Below are positions 47,990 to 55,931 of a stretch of DNA of 64,000 nucleotides, in pieces. The stretch comes from an uncultured Phascolarctobacterium sp. (GTDB lineage: Bacteria; Bacillota; Negativicutes; Acidaminococcales; Acidaminococcaceae): NCBI RefSeq assembly GCF_900770955.1, contig NZ_CAAGLX010000011.1, positions 124,001 to 188,000 of the forward strand, in the 5' to 3' direction. The notes under the pieces are model-generated. The model was not told where the DNA came from and made no database searches. It saw only the letters and a list, made by a program, of their open reading frames with translations. A program made the translations under genes and the position numbers. Position 1 is the stretch's first letter; each line of letters starts with the position of its first letter.

Positions 47990-49438
47990 ATGGGAAATTT
48001 ATCACAAACTTCTGCTCCGGTGTACGAGGCACTGGAGCGTTTTCGTAAAAAACGCGTTGTACCATTTGATGTACCAGGTCATAAGCGCGGTCGTGGCAAC
48101 CCGGAGCTTCGTGAGCTGCTGGGAGAAAAATGCGTAAACCTGGATGTTAATTCCATGAAGCCTCTTGATAATCTTTGCCATCCTGTTTCGGTAATCCGTG
48201 ATGCAGAGGAGCTGGCAGCGGAGGCCTTCGGTGCGGCACACGCATTCTTTATGGTAGGAGGTACGACCTCGTCCGTGCAAAGCATGGTGTTGTCCTCCTG
48301 CAAGGCAGGCGATAAAATTATCCTGCCACGCAATGTACACAAAAGTGTGATTAACGCGCTGGTGCTTAATGGCGCGATCCCTGTTTACATCAATCCGCAG
48401 GTTGACAGTAAGCTGGGAATTTCTCTGGGGATGGAGATCGGCGAGGTAGAAAAAGCGATTAAGGCTAATCCTGATGCTACGGCGGTGCTGGTAAACAATC
48501 CTACATATTATGGTATCTGTTCGGATTTGCGTTCTATCGTCAAGCTGGCACATGAGCATAATATGCTCTGTCTGGTGGATGAGGCGCATGGTACACATTT
48601 TTATTTCGGAAAAAATATGCCTGTCAATGCGATGGCGGCCGGTGCTGACATGGCATCTGTTTCTATGCATAAATCTGGTGGCAGCCTGACACAGAGCAGT
48701 TTGCTGCTGACAGGTCCTAATGTCAACTGGGAATATGTAAGTCAGATTATCAATCTGACGCAAACTACCAGTGCTTCGTATCTTTTGCTTTCCAGCCTGG
48801 ATATTTCACGCCGTAACCTGTATATGCGCGGGGCGGAGTCCTTCGGCAAAGTGCAGGAGATGGCAGAATATGCCCGCGAGGAAATAAATTCTATCGGCGG
48901 CTTTTATGCTTACGGACGCGAGCTGAAAAACGGCAGCAGCATTTATGATTTTGACGTTACCAAGCTTTCGGTTTATACGCGTGATATCGGTCTTGCCGGC
49001 ATTGAGGTTTATGACCTGCTGCGCGATGAATATGATATCCAGATTGAGTTTGGCGATATCGCTAACATTCTTGCCTATATTTCTATTGGTGACCGTATTC
49101 AGGATATTGAACGTCTTGTAGGTGCTTTAGCAGATATCAAGCGCCTGTATTCTAAGGATACTTCGCAAATGCTCAACACCGAATATATCGCGCCTAAGGT
49201 CGTTGTTTCGCCGCAGAAGGCTTTTTATGCTAAGGACGAATCTCTGCCTATACGCGAAACTGCAGGACGCATCTGCAGTGAGTTTGTAATGTGCTACCCG
49301 CCGGGAATTCCTATTCTGGCACCGGGTGAGGTTATCACCAAGGATATTATCGATTATATTATTTACGCCAAGGAAAAGGGCTGCTCTATGCAGGGCCCGG
49401 AGGATCCGGACGTTAATAATATCAATGTACTGGTATAA
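47990..49438 (+). CDS. speA: Orn/Lys/Arg decarboxylase family, probable arginine decarboxylase
   Basis: This 482-residue fold-type I PLP decarboxylase has FDVPGHKRGRG at the start, the substrate/cofactor stretch VDEAHGTHFYF, and the PLP lysine in SVSMHKSGGSLTQ (about residue 226). The short YaaO/SpeA form of Firmicutes has this length. The downstream agmatine deiminase and N-carbamoylputrescine amidase make arginine the likely substrate, giving agmatine. Lysine or ornithine cannot be excluded from sequence alone. ATG 47990 with GGAG 6 bases upstream was chosen over TTG 47978. Confidence 0.88.
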   Translation: MGNLSQTSAPVYEALERFRKKRVVPFDVPGHKRGRGNPELRELLGEKCVNLDVNSMKPLDNLCHPVSVIRDAEELAAEAFGAAHAFFMVGGTTSSVQSMVLSSCKAGDKIILPRNVHKSVINALVLNGAIPVYINPQVDSKLGISLGMEIGEVEKAIKANPDATAVLVNNPTYYGICSDLRSIVKLAHEHNMLCLVDEAHGTHFYFGKNMPVNAMAAGADMASVSMHKSGGSLTQSSLLLTGPNVNWEYVSQIINLTQTTSASYLLLSSLDISRRNLYMRGAESFGKVQEMAEYAREEINSIGGFYAYGRELKNGSSIYDFDVTKLSVYTRDIGLAGIEVYDLLRDEYDIQIEFGDIANILAYISIGDRIQDIERLVGALADIKRLYSKDTSQMLNTEYIAPKVVVSPQKAFYAKDESLPIRETAGRICSEFVMCYPPGIPILAPGEVITKDIIDYIIYAKEKGCSMQGPEDPDVNNINVLV

Positions 49439-49451
49439 AGGACGTGATTAA

Positions 49452-50306
49452 ATGGAGCTATGGTTTTCTGACTATCATACAGAAGATGTGAAGCTGGATA
49501 TCAAAATCGAAAAGCAGCTTTTCGGTGCGGATACGGATTTCCAAAGGATAGACGTTTTTGAATCCAAGGAGTTCGGTCGCTTTATCAGCTGTGACGGTAC
49601 CATAGTCTTTTCGGAAAAGGACGAATTTGTTTATGACGAAATGATTGTCCATGTGCCTATGGCAGTGCATCCACATGTGCGCAAGGTACTGGTAATCGGC
49701 GGCGGTGACGGCGGTGTTGCGCGCGAGCTGACACATTATGATGAAATAGAGGAAATTGATGTAGTAGAGACAGACCATGTTTTTATTGATGTCTGCCGCG
49801 ACTATTTCCCTGATAACGCCTGCGGTCTTGACGACCCGCGTGTAACTGTTTTTAACGCTAACGGCCTGCGCTTTTTGCGTACTAAGGTTGATGAATACGA
49901 TCTGATTATCAGTGATGCTATTGATCCCTTAGGTCATGCAGCAGGCCTGTTTACCAAGGAATTTTACGGTAACTGCTTCCGCGCACTCAAGGAGGACGGT
50001 ATCATGGTTTATCAGCATGGCAGTCCTTTCTACGATGAGGACGAGGAAACCTGCCGTGCTATGCACCGTAAGGCCAGCCACAGCTTCCCTATCAGCCGTG
50101 TATATCAGGCGCATATTCCTACATGTCCGTCCGGCTACTGGCTGTTCGGCTTTGCTTCCAAGAAGTATCATCCTCTGAAGGATTTTGATGCCAATAAATG
50201 GCTGGAGCGCGGCATCAAGACCTGGTATTATTCCGAGCATCTGCATAAGGGCGCGTTTATGTTGCCTAAGTATGTGGAGGATATGTTGGAAGAAGAAGAG
50301 AAGTAG
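49452..50306 (+). CDS. speE: Spermidine synthase (polyamine aminopropyltransferase)
   Basis: This 284-residue enzyme has the aminopropyl/SAM-type nucleotide motif VLVIGGGDGGVARELTHY (about residue 77) and the catalytic Asp in LIISDAIDPLGHA (about 155). It transfers an aminopropyl group from decarboxylated SAM to putrescine. SpeD, which makes that donor, is not in the window. The same operon contains the alternative carboxynorspermidine pathway. It follows the decarboxylase gene by 13 bases. Confidence 0.93.
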   Translation: MELWFSDYHTEDVKLDIKIEKQLFGADTDFQRIDVFESKEFGRFISCDGTIVFSEKDEFVYDEMIVHVPMAVHPHVRKVLVIGGGDGGVARELTHYDEIEEIDVVETDHVFIDVCRDYFPDNACGLDDPRVTVFNANGLRFLRTKVDEYDLIISDAIDPLGHAAGLFTKEFYGNCFRALKEDGIMVYQHGSPFYDEDEETCRAMHRKASHSFPISRVYQAHIPTCPSGYWLFGFASKKYHPLKDFDANKWLERGIKTWYYSEHLHKGAFMLPKYVEDMLEEEEK

Positions 50307-50316
50307 ACGTATGATT

Positions 50317-50414
50317 AGACGCACGATAAGGCATCATCTGCGTCATTGCAGTTCTTAGACGTACTTAAAGTACGCTGTAGTTATTCTTTGCATCTTGGAC
50401 ACTGTCGTGTGTCT
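50317..50414. repeat. 98-bp palindromic repeat, diverged copy of the 40-kb element
   Basis: The ends AGACGCACGA (50317-50326) and TCGTGTGTCT (50405-50414) are inverted. The interior matches the 40045-40146 element: GATAAGGCATCATCTGCGTC, TTAGACGTACT-taa-AGTACGC and GCATCTTGGACACT. It lies inside the polyamine operon, between speE and the carboxynorspermidine dehydrogenase gene, where it would form a large hairpin in the mRNA. Confidence 0.8.
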
Positions 50415-50471
50415 TTAATATATAATTGATTTTATACGCAAGTTATTTATGAACAGGAGATGATTTTAATT

Positions 50472-51731
50472 ATGAGTAAATTATTAGTAATCGGCTGCGG
50501 CGGTGTTGCCGGCGTAGCTATCGCAAAATGCTGCCAAAACAGTGATGTTTTTACCGAGCTGTGTATTGCCAGCCGTACGAAGTCCAAATGTGACGCAGTT
50601 AAAGAAAAGCTGCAGCCTACGACCTCTACTGTGATTACTACAGCGCAGGTTGATGCTGACAGCAAGGAACAGCTTGTACAGCTGATAAAGGCTTATCAGC
50701 CGGATGCAGTGCTGAATGTTGCTCTTCCTTATCAGGACCTGACTATTATGGATGCCTGCCTGGAATGCAATGTTGATTACATCGATACCGCTAACTATGA
50801 GCCGGAAAACATTGACGATCCTGCATGGCGTGCAGTTTATGACAAGCGCTGCAAGGAAGAGGGCTTCTCTGCTTATTTCGATTATTCCTGGCAATGGGCA
50901 TATAAAGAAAAATTTGAACAGGCCGGCATTATGGCTCTGCTCGGCACCGGCTTTGACCCCGGTGTTACCAGTGTATTCTCTGCTTACGCACTGAAGCATT
51001 ATTTTGATGAAATCGAAACTATTGATATTCTGGACTGCAACGGCGGCGACCATGGTTATCCGTTTGCTACCAACTTCAACCCCGAAATTAACCTGCGTGA
51101 GGTTTCTGCTCCCGGCTCTTATTGGGAAAACGGCCATTGGGTAGAAATCCCGGCAATGGCTATTAAACGCGAGTATGATTTCCCTGAAGTGGGCATGAAG
51201 GATATGTATCTGCTGCATCATGAGGAAATTGAATCCCTGGCGAAGAATATCCCCGGCGTAAAACGCATCCGCTTCTTCATGACCTTCGGCCAAAGCTATC
51301 TGACACACATGAAATGCCTGGAGAACGTCGGCATGCTGTCCACCAAGCCGATTAATTATGAAGGCAAGGAAATTGTTCCCATTCAGTTCCTTAAAGCACT
51401 GCTGCCGGATCCTGCTTCCCTCGGTCCTCGCACCGTAGGCAAGACCAATATCGGCTGTATCTTCACCGGCACTAAAGATGGCAAGAAAAAGACCATTTAT
51501 ATTTATAATGTCTGCGACCATCAGGAATGCTATAAAGAGGTTGGTTCTCAGGCTATCAGCTACACCACCGGTGTTCCTGCTATGATCGGTACTGCTCTGG
51601 TTATTACTAAGCAATGGCAGGGCAAGGGCGTATTCAATGTGGAAGAGTTCGATCCGGATCCGTACATGGATATGCTGAACAAGTTCGGCCTGCCTTGGGT
51701 TGTTGACGAAAACCCGGCTACGGTAGAATAA
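50472..51731 (+). CDS. Carboxynorspermidine dehydrogenase (saccharopine-dehydrogenase-like)
   Basis: This 419-residue NAD(P)-dependent enzyme has a Rossmann motif VIGCGGVAGVAIAKC at the N terminus and the saccharopine-dehydrogenase fold. With NspC directly downstream it is best read as carboxy(nor)spermidine dehydrogenase, which joins aspartate semialdehyde to a diamine. On putrescine the product would be carboxyspermidine. The ATG at 50472 was preferred because AGGAG abuts the other in-frame ATG (50460) with no spacing. Only one base separates its stop from the nspC start. Confidence 0.92.
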   Translation: MSKLLVIGCGGVAGVAIAKCCQNSDVFTELCIASRTKSKCDAVKEKLQPTTSTVITTAQVDADSKEQLVQLIKAYQPDAVLNVALPYQDLTIMDACLECNVDYIDTANYEPENIDDPAWRAVYDKRCKEEGFSAYFDYSWQWAYKEKFEQAGIMALLGTGFDPGVTSVFSAYALKHYFDEIETIDILDCNGGDHGYPFATNFNPEINLREVSAPGSYWENGHWVEIPAMAIKREYDFPEVGMKDMYLLHHEEIESLAKNIPGVKRIRFFMTFGQSYLTHMKCLENVGMLSTKPINYEGKEIVPIQFLKALLPDPASLGPRTVGKTNIGCIFTGTKDGKKKTIYIYNVCDHQECYKEVGSQAISYTTGVPAMIGTALVITKQWQGKGVFNVEEFDPDPYMDMLNKFGLPWVVDENPATVE

Positions 51732-51732
51732 G

Positions 51733-52971
51733 ATGACGGACGCCAAGAAAACTGTAATGCCGGCATATGTTGTCGACAAGGCTGAGGGGGATTCCCGTCT
51801 GGCTGATTTGCAGAAGACTTTGCGCGCAGAGCGTGAGGAGGCGGTGCTGAAGGCGCTGCCGACTCCCTGCTATGTGGTTGATGAGGCGAAGCTGCTTAAT
51901 AATCTGCGCCTTTTGCAGCGTGTGCAGCGCGCAAGCGGTGCGCATATTCTGTTGGCACAGAAGTGCTTTTCAATGTTCCGCCTCTATCCGCTGATGGGTG
52001 AATATCTGGCAGGCACGACGGCAAGCGGTATTTACGAAGCGCGCCTTGGTCATGAGGAGATGAGCAAGGAGAACCATGTTTTTGCGCCTGCTTTTAAGGA
52101 GCAGGATATGCAGGAGTTGGTGCAAATCTGCGACCATATCATTTTCAATAGCTTTGCACAGTTTGCAAAGCATAAGGCTGTCTGTGCTCAGGCAGGTGTG
52201 AGCGTTGGTATCCGCGTGAACCCGGAATGCTCTACGCAGGAGGGTGAGCATGCTATTTATGATCCCTGTGCCTATGGCTCACGCTTGGGCGTAACGCTGG
52301 CGAACTTCCCAGAGGTTTTGCCACCGGAAATTGAGGGCCTGCACTTCCATACGCTGTGTGAGCAGAATGCTGATGACCTTTTGACAACGTGGAAGGCTTT
52401 TGAAGCGAAGTTCAGCAAGTATTTTGCCAAGCTTAAATGGCTGAATTTGGGCGGCGGTCATCATATTACGCGCAATGATTATGATGTGGAAGCGCTGATT
52501 GATTTAGTAAAATATATTCGCAATACCTATCATGTTGAGGTATATCTGGAGCCCGGTGAGGCTGTGGCACTCAATGCCGGTTATTTGGTGACCGAGGTGT
52601 TGGATATTGTGCATAACGGTCTGGATATTCTTATCCTTGATGCTTCAGCTGCCTGCCATATGCCGGACGTGCTGGAGATGCCTTACCGCCCGCCTCTGCG
52701 CGGCGGCTTTGAGGCTGACGAGAAGCAGTATAAATACCGTTTATCCTCAATGACCTGTCTTGCAGGTGACGTGATTGGCGATTACAGCTTTGAAAAGGAA
52801 ATCAAGGTTGGCGATAAGCTGATTTTTGAGGATATGGCGATTTATTCCATGGTAAAAAATAATACCTTTAACGGTATTCCGCTGCCTGATATTGTGCTCC
52901 TGCACAAGGACGGCACTACGGAGCTGGTACGCCGTTTCGGTTATGAAGATTTTAAAGGACGTTTGTCATGA
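51733..52971 (+). CDS. nspC: Carboxynorspermidine decarboxylase
   Basis: This 412-residue fold-type III PLP decarboxylase has the PLP lysine in LLAQKCFSMF (about residue 77), the glycine-rich LNLGGGHHIT (about 236) and LEPGEAV (about 273). It decarboxylates carboxyspermidine or carboxynorspermidine. It carries about 30 more N-terminal residues than typical NspC (LPTPCYVVDE is usually near the start). There is no ribosome site before ATG 51733, so translation is probably coupled to the preceding gene; a later start is possible. It overlaps aguA by 4 bases. Confidence 0.93.
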   Translation: MTDAKKTVMPAYVVDKAEGDSRLADLQKTLRAEREEAVLKALPTPCYVVDEAKLLNNLRLLQRVQRASGAHILLAQKCFSMFRLYPLMGEYLAGTTASGIYEARLGHEEMSKENHVFAPAFKEQDMQELVQICDHIIFNSFAQFAKHKAVCAQAGVSVGIRVNPECSTQEGEHAIYDPCAYGSRLGVTLANFPEVLPPEIEGLHFHTLCEQNADDLLTTWKAFEAKFSKYFAKLKWLNLGGGHHITRNDYDVEALIDLVKYIRNTYHVEVYLEPGEAVALNAGYLVTEVLDIVHNGLDILILDASAACHMPDVLEMPYRPPLRGGFEADEKQYKYRLSSMTCLAGDVIGDYSFEKEIKVGDKLIFEDMAIYSMVKNNTFNGIPLPDIVLLHKDGTTELVRRFGYEDFKGRLS

Positions 52972-54101
52972 TGTTAGAGAAATGCTTTACTCCCGCTGCC
53001 GACGGCTTTCATATGCCGGGAGAATATGAACCGCATGACGGCTGTATTATCGTGTGGCCGCAGCGCCCCGGCTCCTGGAGCTTTGGCGCAGTGGCGGCCT
53101 GCGAAGCGTTTACGGCTGTTATTAAGGCGATTGCGGCGAGCGAAAGGATTTATGTTATCTGCGGTGCCAAGCACTTTGCTGTGGCGCAGGAATATCTTGC
53201 AGATGTGGCCAATGTTGAGTTGGTTGCTATGGAAACGGACGACAGCTGGGCGCGTGACATCGGCCCGACTTTTGTTGTGCGCGATGGCGAACAGGGACGC
53301 GAGCTGCGTGGCGTGAACTGGCGCTTTAATGCCTGGGGCGGCGAGGTAGACGGCCTGTATCCCGATTATGAGCAGGATGATGCTTTTGCGGAAAAGTTTG
53401 CGGAGCATTATGGTGCTGCCCTATATGATGCTGCTCCCTTTGTGCTGGAGGGAGGTTCGATTCACTGCGACGGCGAGGGCACGGCGCTGGTAACGGAAGC
53501 CTGCCTGCTGAGTGCAGGACGCAATCCTGACATGTCTAAGGAGCAGATTGAACAAAAGCTCAAAACTTATCTGGGCGTGGAAAAGGTTTTGTGGATTCCG
53601 CGCGGTATTTATAACGATGAAACCAACGAGCATGTAGATAATGTGTGTGCCTTTATCCGTCCGGGTGAAGCAGTTCTGGCCTGGACCGATAACGAGGCTG
53701 ATCCGCAGTATGCTTTGAGCAAGGCGAGCCTGGATGCTTTGGAGCAGATGACGGATGCCAAGGGACGTAAAATCATCGTGCATAAGCTGCCTGTTCCTGC
53801 GGTGCCTGTGTGCATCACGGAGGAAGAGGTTGCAGGCTTCGACTTTGTCGAAGGCGAGGATATGCGTGAGGCAGGTGAACGTCTGGCAGCTTCGTATGTA
53901 AACTTTTATTTCAGTAATGACAGTGTTGTAGTGCCTGCCTTTGGCGGTGAGAATGCAGCTAGTGATGCTTTGGCAGCGGAAATTCTTGCCAAGCTCTGTC
54001 CGGAGCGTAAGGTAGTACAGATACCGGCTAGAGCTATTTTGACCGGCGGCGGTAATATTCACTGCATTACACAGCAAATTCCGAAGGGAGTGTGCTTATG
54101 A
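52968..54101 (+). CDS. aguA: Agmatine deiminase
   Basis: This 377-residue guanidino-modifying enzyme converts agmatine to N-carbamoylputrescine and ammonia. It opens with the family stretch MPGEYEPHDGCIIVWPQRPG. It carries the substrate Asp/Glu region METDDSWARDIGPTF and ends with the catalytic Cys in GGGNIHCITQQIP (about residue 366). Its start overlaps the nspC stop (ATGA), and its stop overlaps aguB in the same way. Two adjacent ATG codons make the first residue uncertain by one. Confidence 0.95.
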   Translation: MMLEKCFTPAADGFHMPGEYEPHDGCIIVWPQRPGSWSFGAVAACEAFTAVIKAIAASERIYVICGAKHFAVAQEYLADVANVELVAMETDDSWARDIGPTFVVRDGEQGRELRGVNWRFNAWGGEVDGLYPDYEQDDAFAEKFAEHYGAALYDAAPFVLEGGSIHCDGEGTALVTEACLLSAGRNPDMSKEQIEQKLKTYLGVEKVLWIPRGIYNDETNEHVDNVCAFIRPGEAVLAWTDNEADPQYALSKASLDALEQMTDAKGRKIIVHKLPVPAVPVCITEEEVAGFDFVEGEDMREAGERLAASYVNFYFSNDSVVVPAFGGENAASDALAAEILAKLCPERKVVQIPARAILTGGGNIHCITQQIPKGVCL

Positions 54102-54976
54102 GCAAGGTAAAGGTGGCAGCAGTGCAGATGCGCTGTGCGCCGACCGTAGAAGAAAATTTGCAGCACGCTGAAGCGTTGGTGCGCGAAGCGGCAGCAAACG
54201 GCGCGCAGATTATTCTGCTGCCGGAGCTGTGGGAGCGTCCGTATTTCTGTCAGCAGCGCCGCTATGATTTTTATCAGTATGCATTGCCTACGGAAGAAAA
54301 TCCTGCGGTGCAGATGGGCAAGCGTTTGGCGAAGGAGCTGAACATTGTTCTGCCTATCAGCTTTTTTGAGCGTGATGTCAACGAATTATATAATTCTATC
54401 GCCTGCATTGATGCTGACGGTGAGATTTTAGGCGTTTATCGCAAAACGCATATTCCTGACGATCATTTTTATCAGGAAAAATTTTATTTTAAACCGGGTA
54501 ACAGCGGCTTTACGGTTTTCAATACCAAGTATGGCCGTGTCGGTATCGGTATCTGCTGGGATCAGTGGTTCCCTGAGACAGCGCGCTGTCTGGCGCTGAA
54601 CGGAGCAGAGCTTTTGTTCTATCCGACGGCGATTGGTTCGGAGCCTATCTTAGAGTGCGACAGCATGCCGCATTGGCGCCGTGTTATGCAAGGCCACAGC
54701 GCAGCTAACCTGATGCCTGTGGTGGCAGCAAACCGCATCGGCCTGGAAACTGTGGAGCCCTGCGAAGGCAATGCAGGCCAGCAGTCCTCACTGCTGTTCT
54801 ACGGCTCTTCCTTCATGACAGACGGCACCGGTGAGCTTGTACAGGATGCATCGCGCGATAAGGAAGAAATTCTTTATGCGGAGTATGATTTGGCAGCCTT
54901 GGCTGAGGACAGATTGAGCTGGGGCTTGTTCCGCGACCGCAGACCGGAATGCTACGGTAAGATTGCAGGGAAATAA
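54098..54976 (+). CDS. aguB: N-carbamoylputrescine amidase
   Basis: This 292-residue nitrilase-superfamily enzyme hydrolyses N-carbamoylputrescine to putrescine, CO2 and ammonia. The Glu-Lys-Cys triad is visible in LLPELWERPYF (Glu about 41), YRKTHIPDD (Lys about 120) and GICWDQWFPE (Cys about 157). ATG 54098 overlaps the aguA stop by 4 bases and has GGGAG 7 bases upstream. It completes the arginine-to-putrescine route encoded by this operon. Confidence 0.95.
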   Translation: MSKVKVAAVQMRCAPTVEENLQHAEALVREAAANGAQIILLPELWERPYFCQQRRYDFYQYALPTEENPAVQMGKRLAKELNIVLPISFFERDVNELYNSIACIDADGEILGVYRKTHIPDDHFYQEKFYFKPGNSGFTVFNTKYGRVGIGICWDQWFPETARCLALNGAELLFYPTAIGSEPILECDSMPHWRRVMQGHSAANLMPVVAANRIGLETVEPCEGNAGQQSSLLFYGSSFMTDGTGELVQDASRDKEEILYAEYDLAALAEDRLSWGLFRDRRPECYGKIAGK

Positions 54977-54992
54977 ATATACGAATCTATAA

Positions 54993-55036
54993 TAAAAAAT
55001 CACAATCGGTTATATGTGTAACCGGTTGTGATTTTT
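54993..55036 (+). terminator. Terminator of the polyamine operon (bidirectional)
   Basis: AAAAATCACAA pairs with TTGTGATTTTT around a second stem CGGTTA/TAACCG. Confidence 0.85.
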
Positions 55037-55039
55037 GCT

Positions 55040-55165
55040 TTATCCGATATTGAGCTCGTGCTTGAGAGCATCCTGTAAAATTTTGGAGAAGTTGAGCTTC
55101 CTGGCAATCGCTGCATCATTTAACCATTTGGGGACGGTGAGAGTTTTTTTGACTGCCTCATCCTC
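55040..55165 (-). pseudogene. HicB-like antitoxin C-terminal remnant
   Basis: A 41-codon open frame on the minus strand reads VKKTLTVPKWLNDAAIARKL followed by NFSKILQDALKHEL. This strongly resembles the ribbon-helix-helix tail of HicB antitoxins. It has no start codon in frame and a TAG just upstream. An ATG with AGGAGG directly before it (55157-55159) is in another frame. A run of seven A bases (55144-55150) could join the frames by a -1 shift to give a 40-residue protein. No HicA toxin is nearby. It is most likely a decayed fragment. Confidence 0.6.
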
Positions 55166-55751
55166 CTACCTTCTGATCAGGCATATACATAATGGTTATG
55201 CTGTAAATAATGATGGTGCAGACTGCCAGACAAACAGCTATAAGTGTGAACAGCTTCAGCCAGGGAATTTCCTGCTGTAGATACTTGCGGCAGTAGCGCC
55301 AGAAGCAGGTAATGGTGAAGATGTTGAAGATGCTGCCTAAAATGAGCATTGTCCAAACGCTTTTGGCAAGCGGCAGGTAGGAAAGGCTGAGATTGATGGC
55401 TGCAAGCACAGGCATAGCTGTCATAGTGTTGTAGATTTTGCCGTCTGCTATGGCGAAACTGGCGGTGAGAACGACGCTGCCTAAAATCAGCGGCAGCAAT
55501 GAAGCATATATGAGGGTGTTATTGCTAAAATTATATTGCTGTAGTCTGTTGCGCCAGAGAAAACGCCCGAAAAGCTTGTAAAGAATAAATGCATAAAGTG
55601 TTGTCAAAATAGCGCTGGCAAGAGTATCCATGCCGCCGAAGCCAATGAAAGCAACAAGAAAATGAATTACAAAAAAGCCTAATGCTCCCAAAAAGAAGAA
55701 GAGCTGATTATAGAGCCAGTACCAAAAAGCTAATGGCAGAAAAGTACGCAT
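55158..55751 (-). CDS. Multi-pass membrane protein of unknown function
   Basis: This 197-residue protein has five or six hydrophobic segments with short loops (for example FFLGALGFFVIHFLVAFIGF and WTMLILGSIFNIFTITCFW). I do not recognise the family; it may resemble Yip1-type or DUF membrane proteins. GAGGAGG precedes the ATG. It stands between the polyamine operon terminator and the divergent region before 55932, and its stop overlaps the HicB-like remnant. It is probably transcribed alone. Confidence 0.6.
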   Translation of the reverse strand: MRTFLPLAFWYWLYNQLFFFLGALGFFVIHFLVAFIGFGGMDTLASAILTTLYAFILYKLFGRFLWRNRLQQYNFSNNTLIYASLLPLILGSVVLTASFAIADGKIYNTMTAMPVLAAINLSLSYLPLAKSVWTMLILGSIFNIFTITCFWRYCRKYLQQEIPWLKLFTLIAVCLAVCTIIIYSITIMYMPDQKVGG

Positions 55752-55876
55752 GGCAGAACCTCCTCACATAATGTATTAAGCAAATTTATTTGTCACTTTT
55801 ATTATAATATGATTGAGAGGAAAATGCTATGCTTTTGCCTCGGTATAATTTAGGTGGTGATAGCCTGTGCTGCACA

Positions 55877-55911
55877 TAAAAAGCGTTCTGCCGCAGGCGA
55901 CAGAACGCTCA
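55877..55911 (-). terminator. Terminator of the DASS carrier gene
   Basis: On the minus strand GAGCGTTCTGTCGC pairs with GGCAGAACGCT, followed by TTTTTAT. The gap 55752-55931 otherwise holds only a 16-codon plus-strand ORF (55829-55879), which I do not trust. Confidence 0.75.
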
Positions 55912-55931
55912 GAGAATTAACGGAAGCAGGT

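Noticed and set aside
55829..55879. 16-codon plus-strand ORF ending in Cys-Cys-Thr
   Set aside because: A weak ribosome-like GAGAGG is present, but it is too short, overlaps a terminator of the opposite strand and has no support beyond chance.
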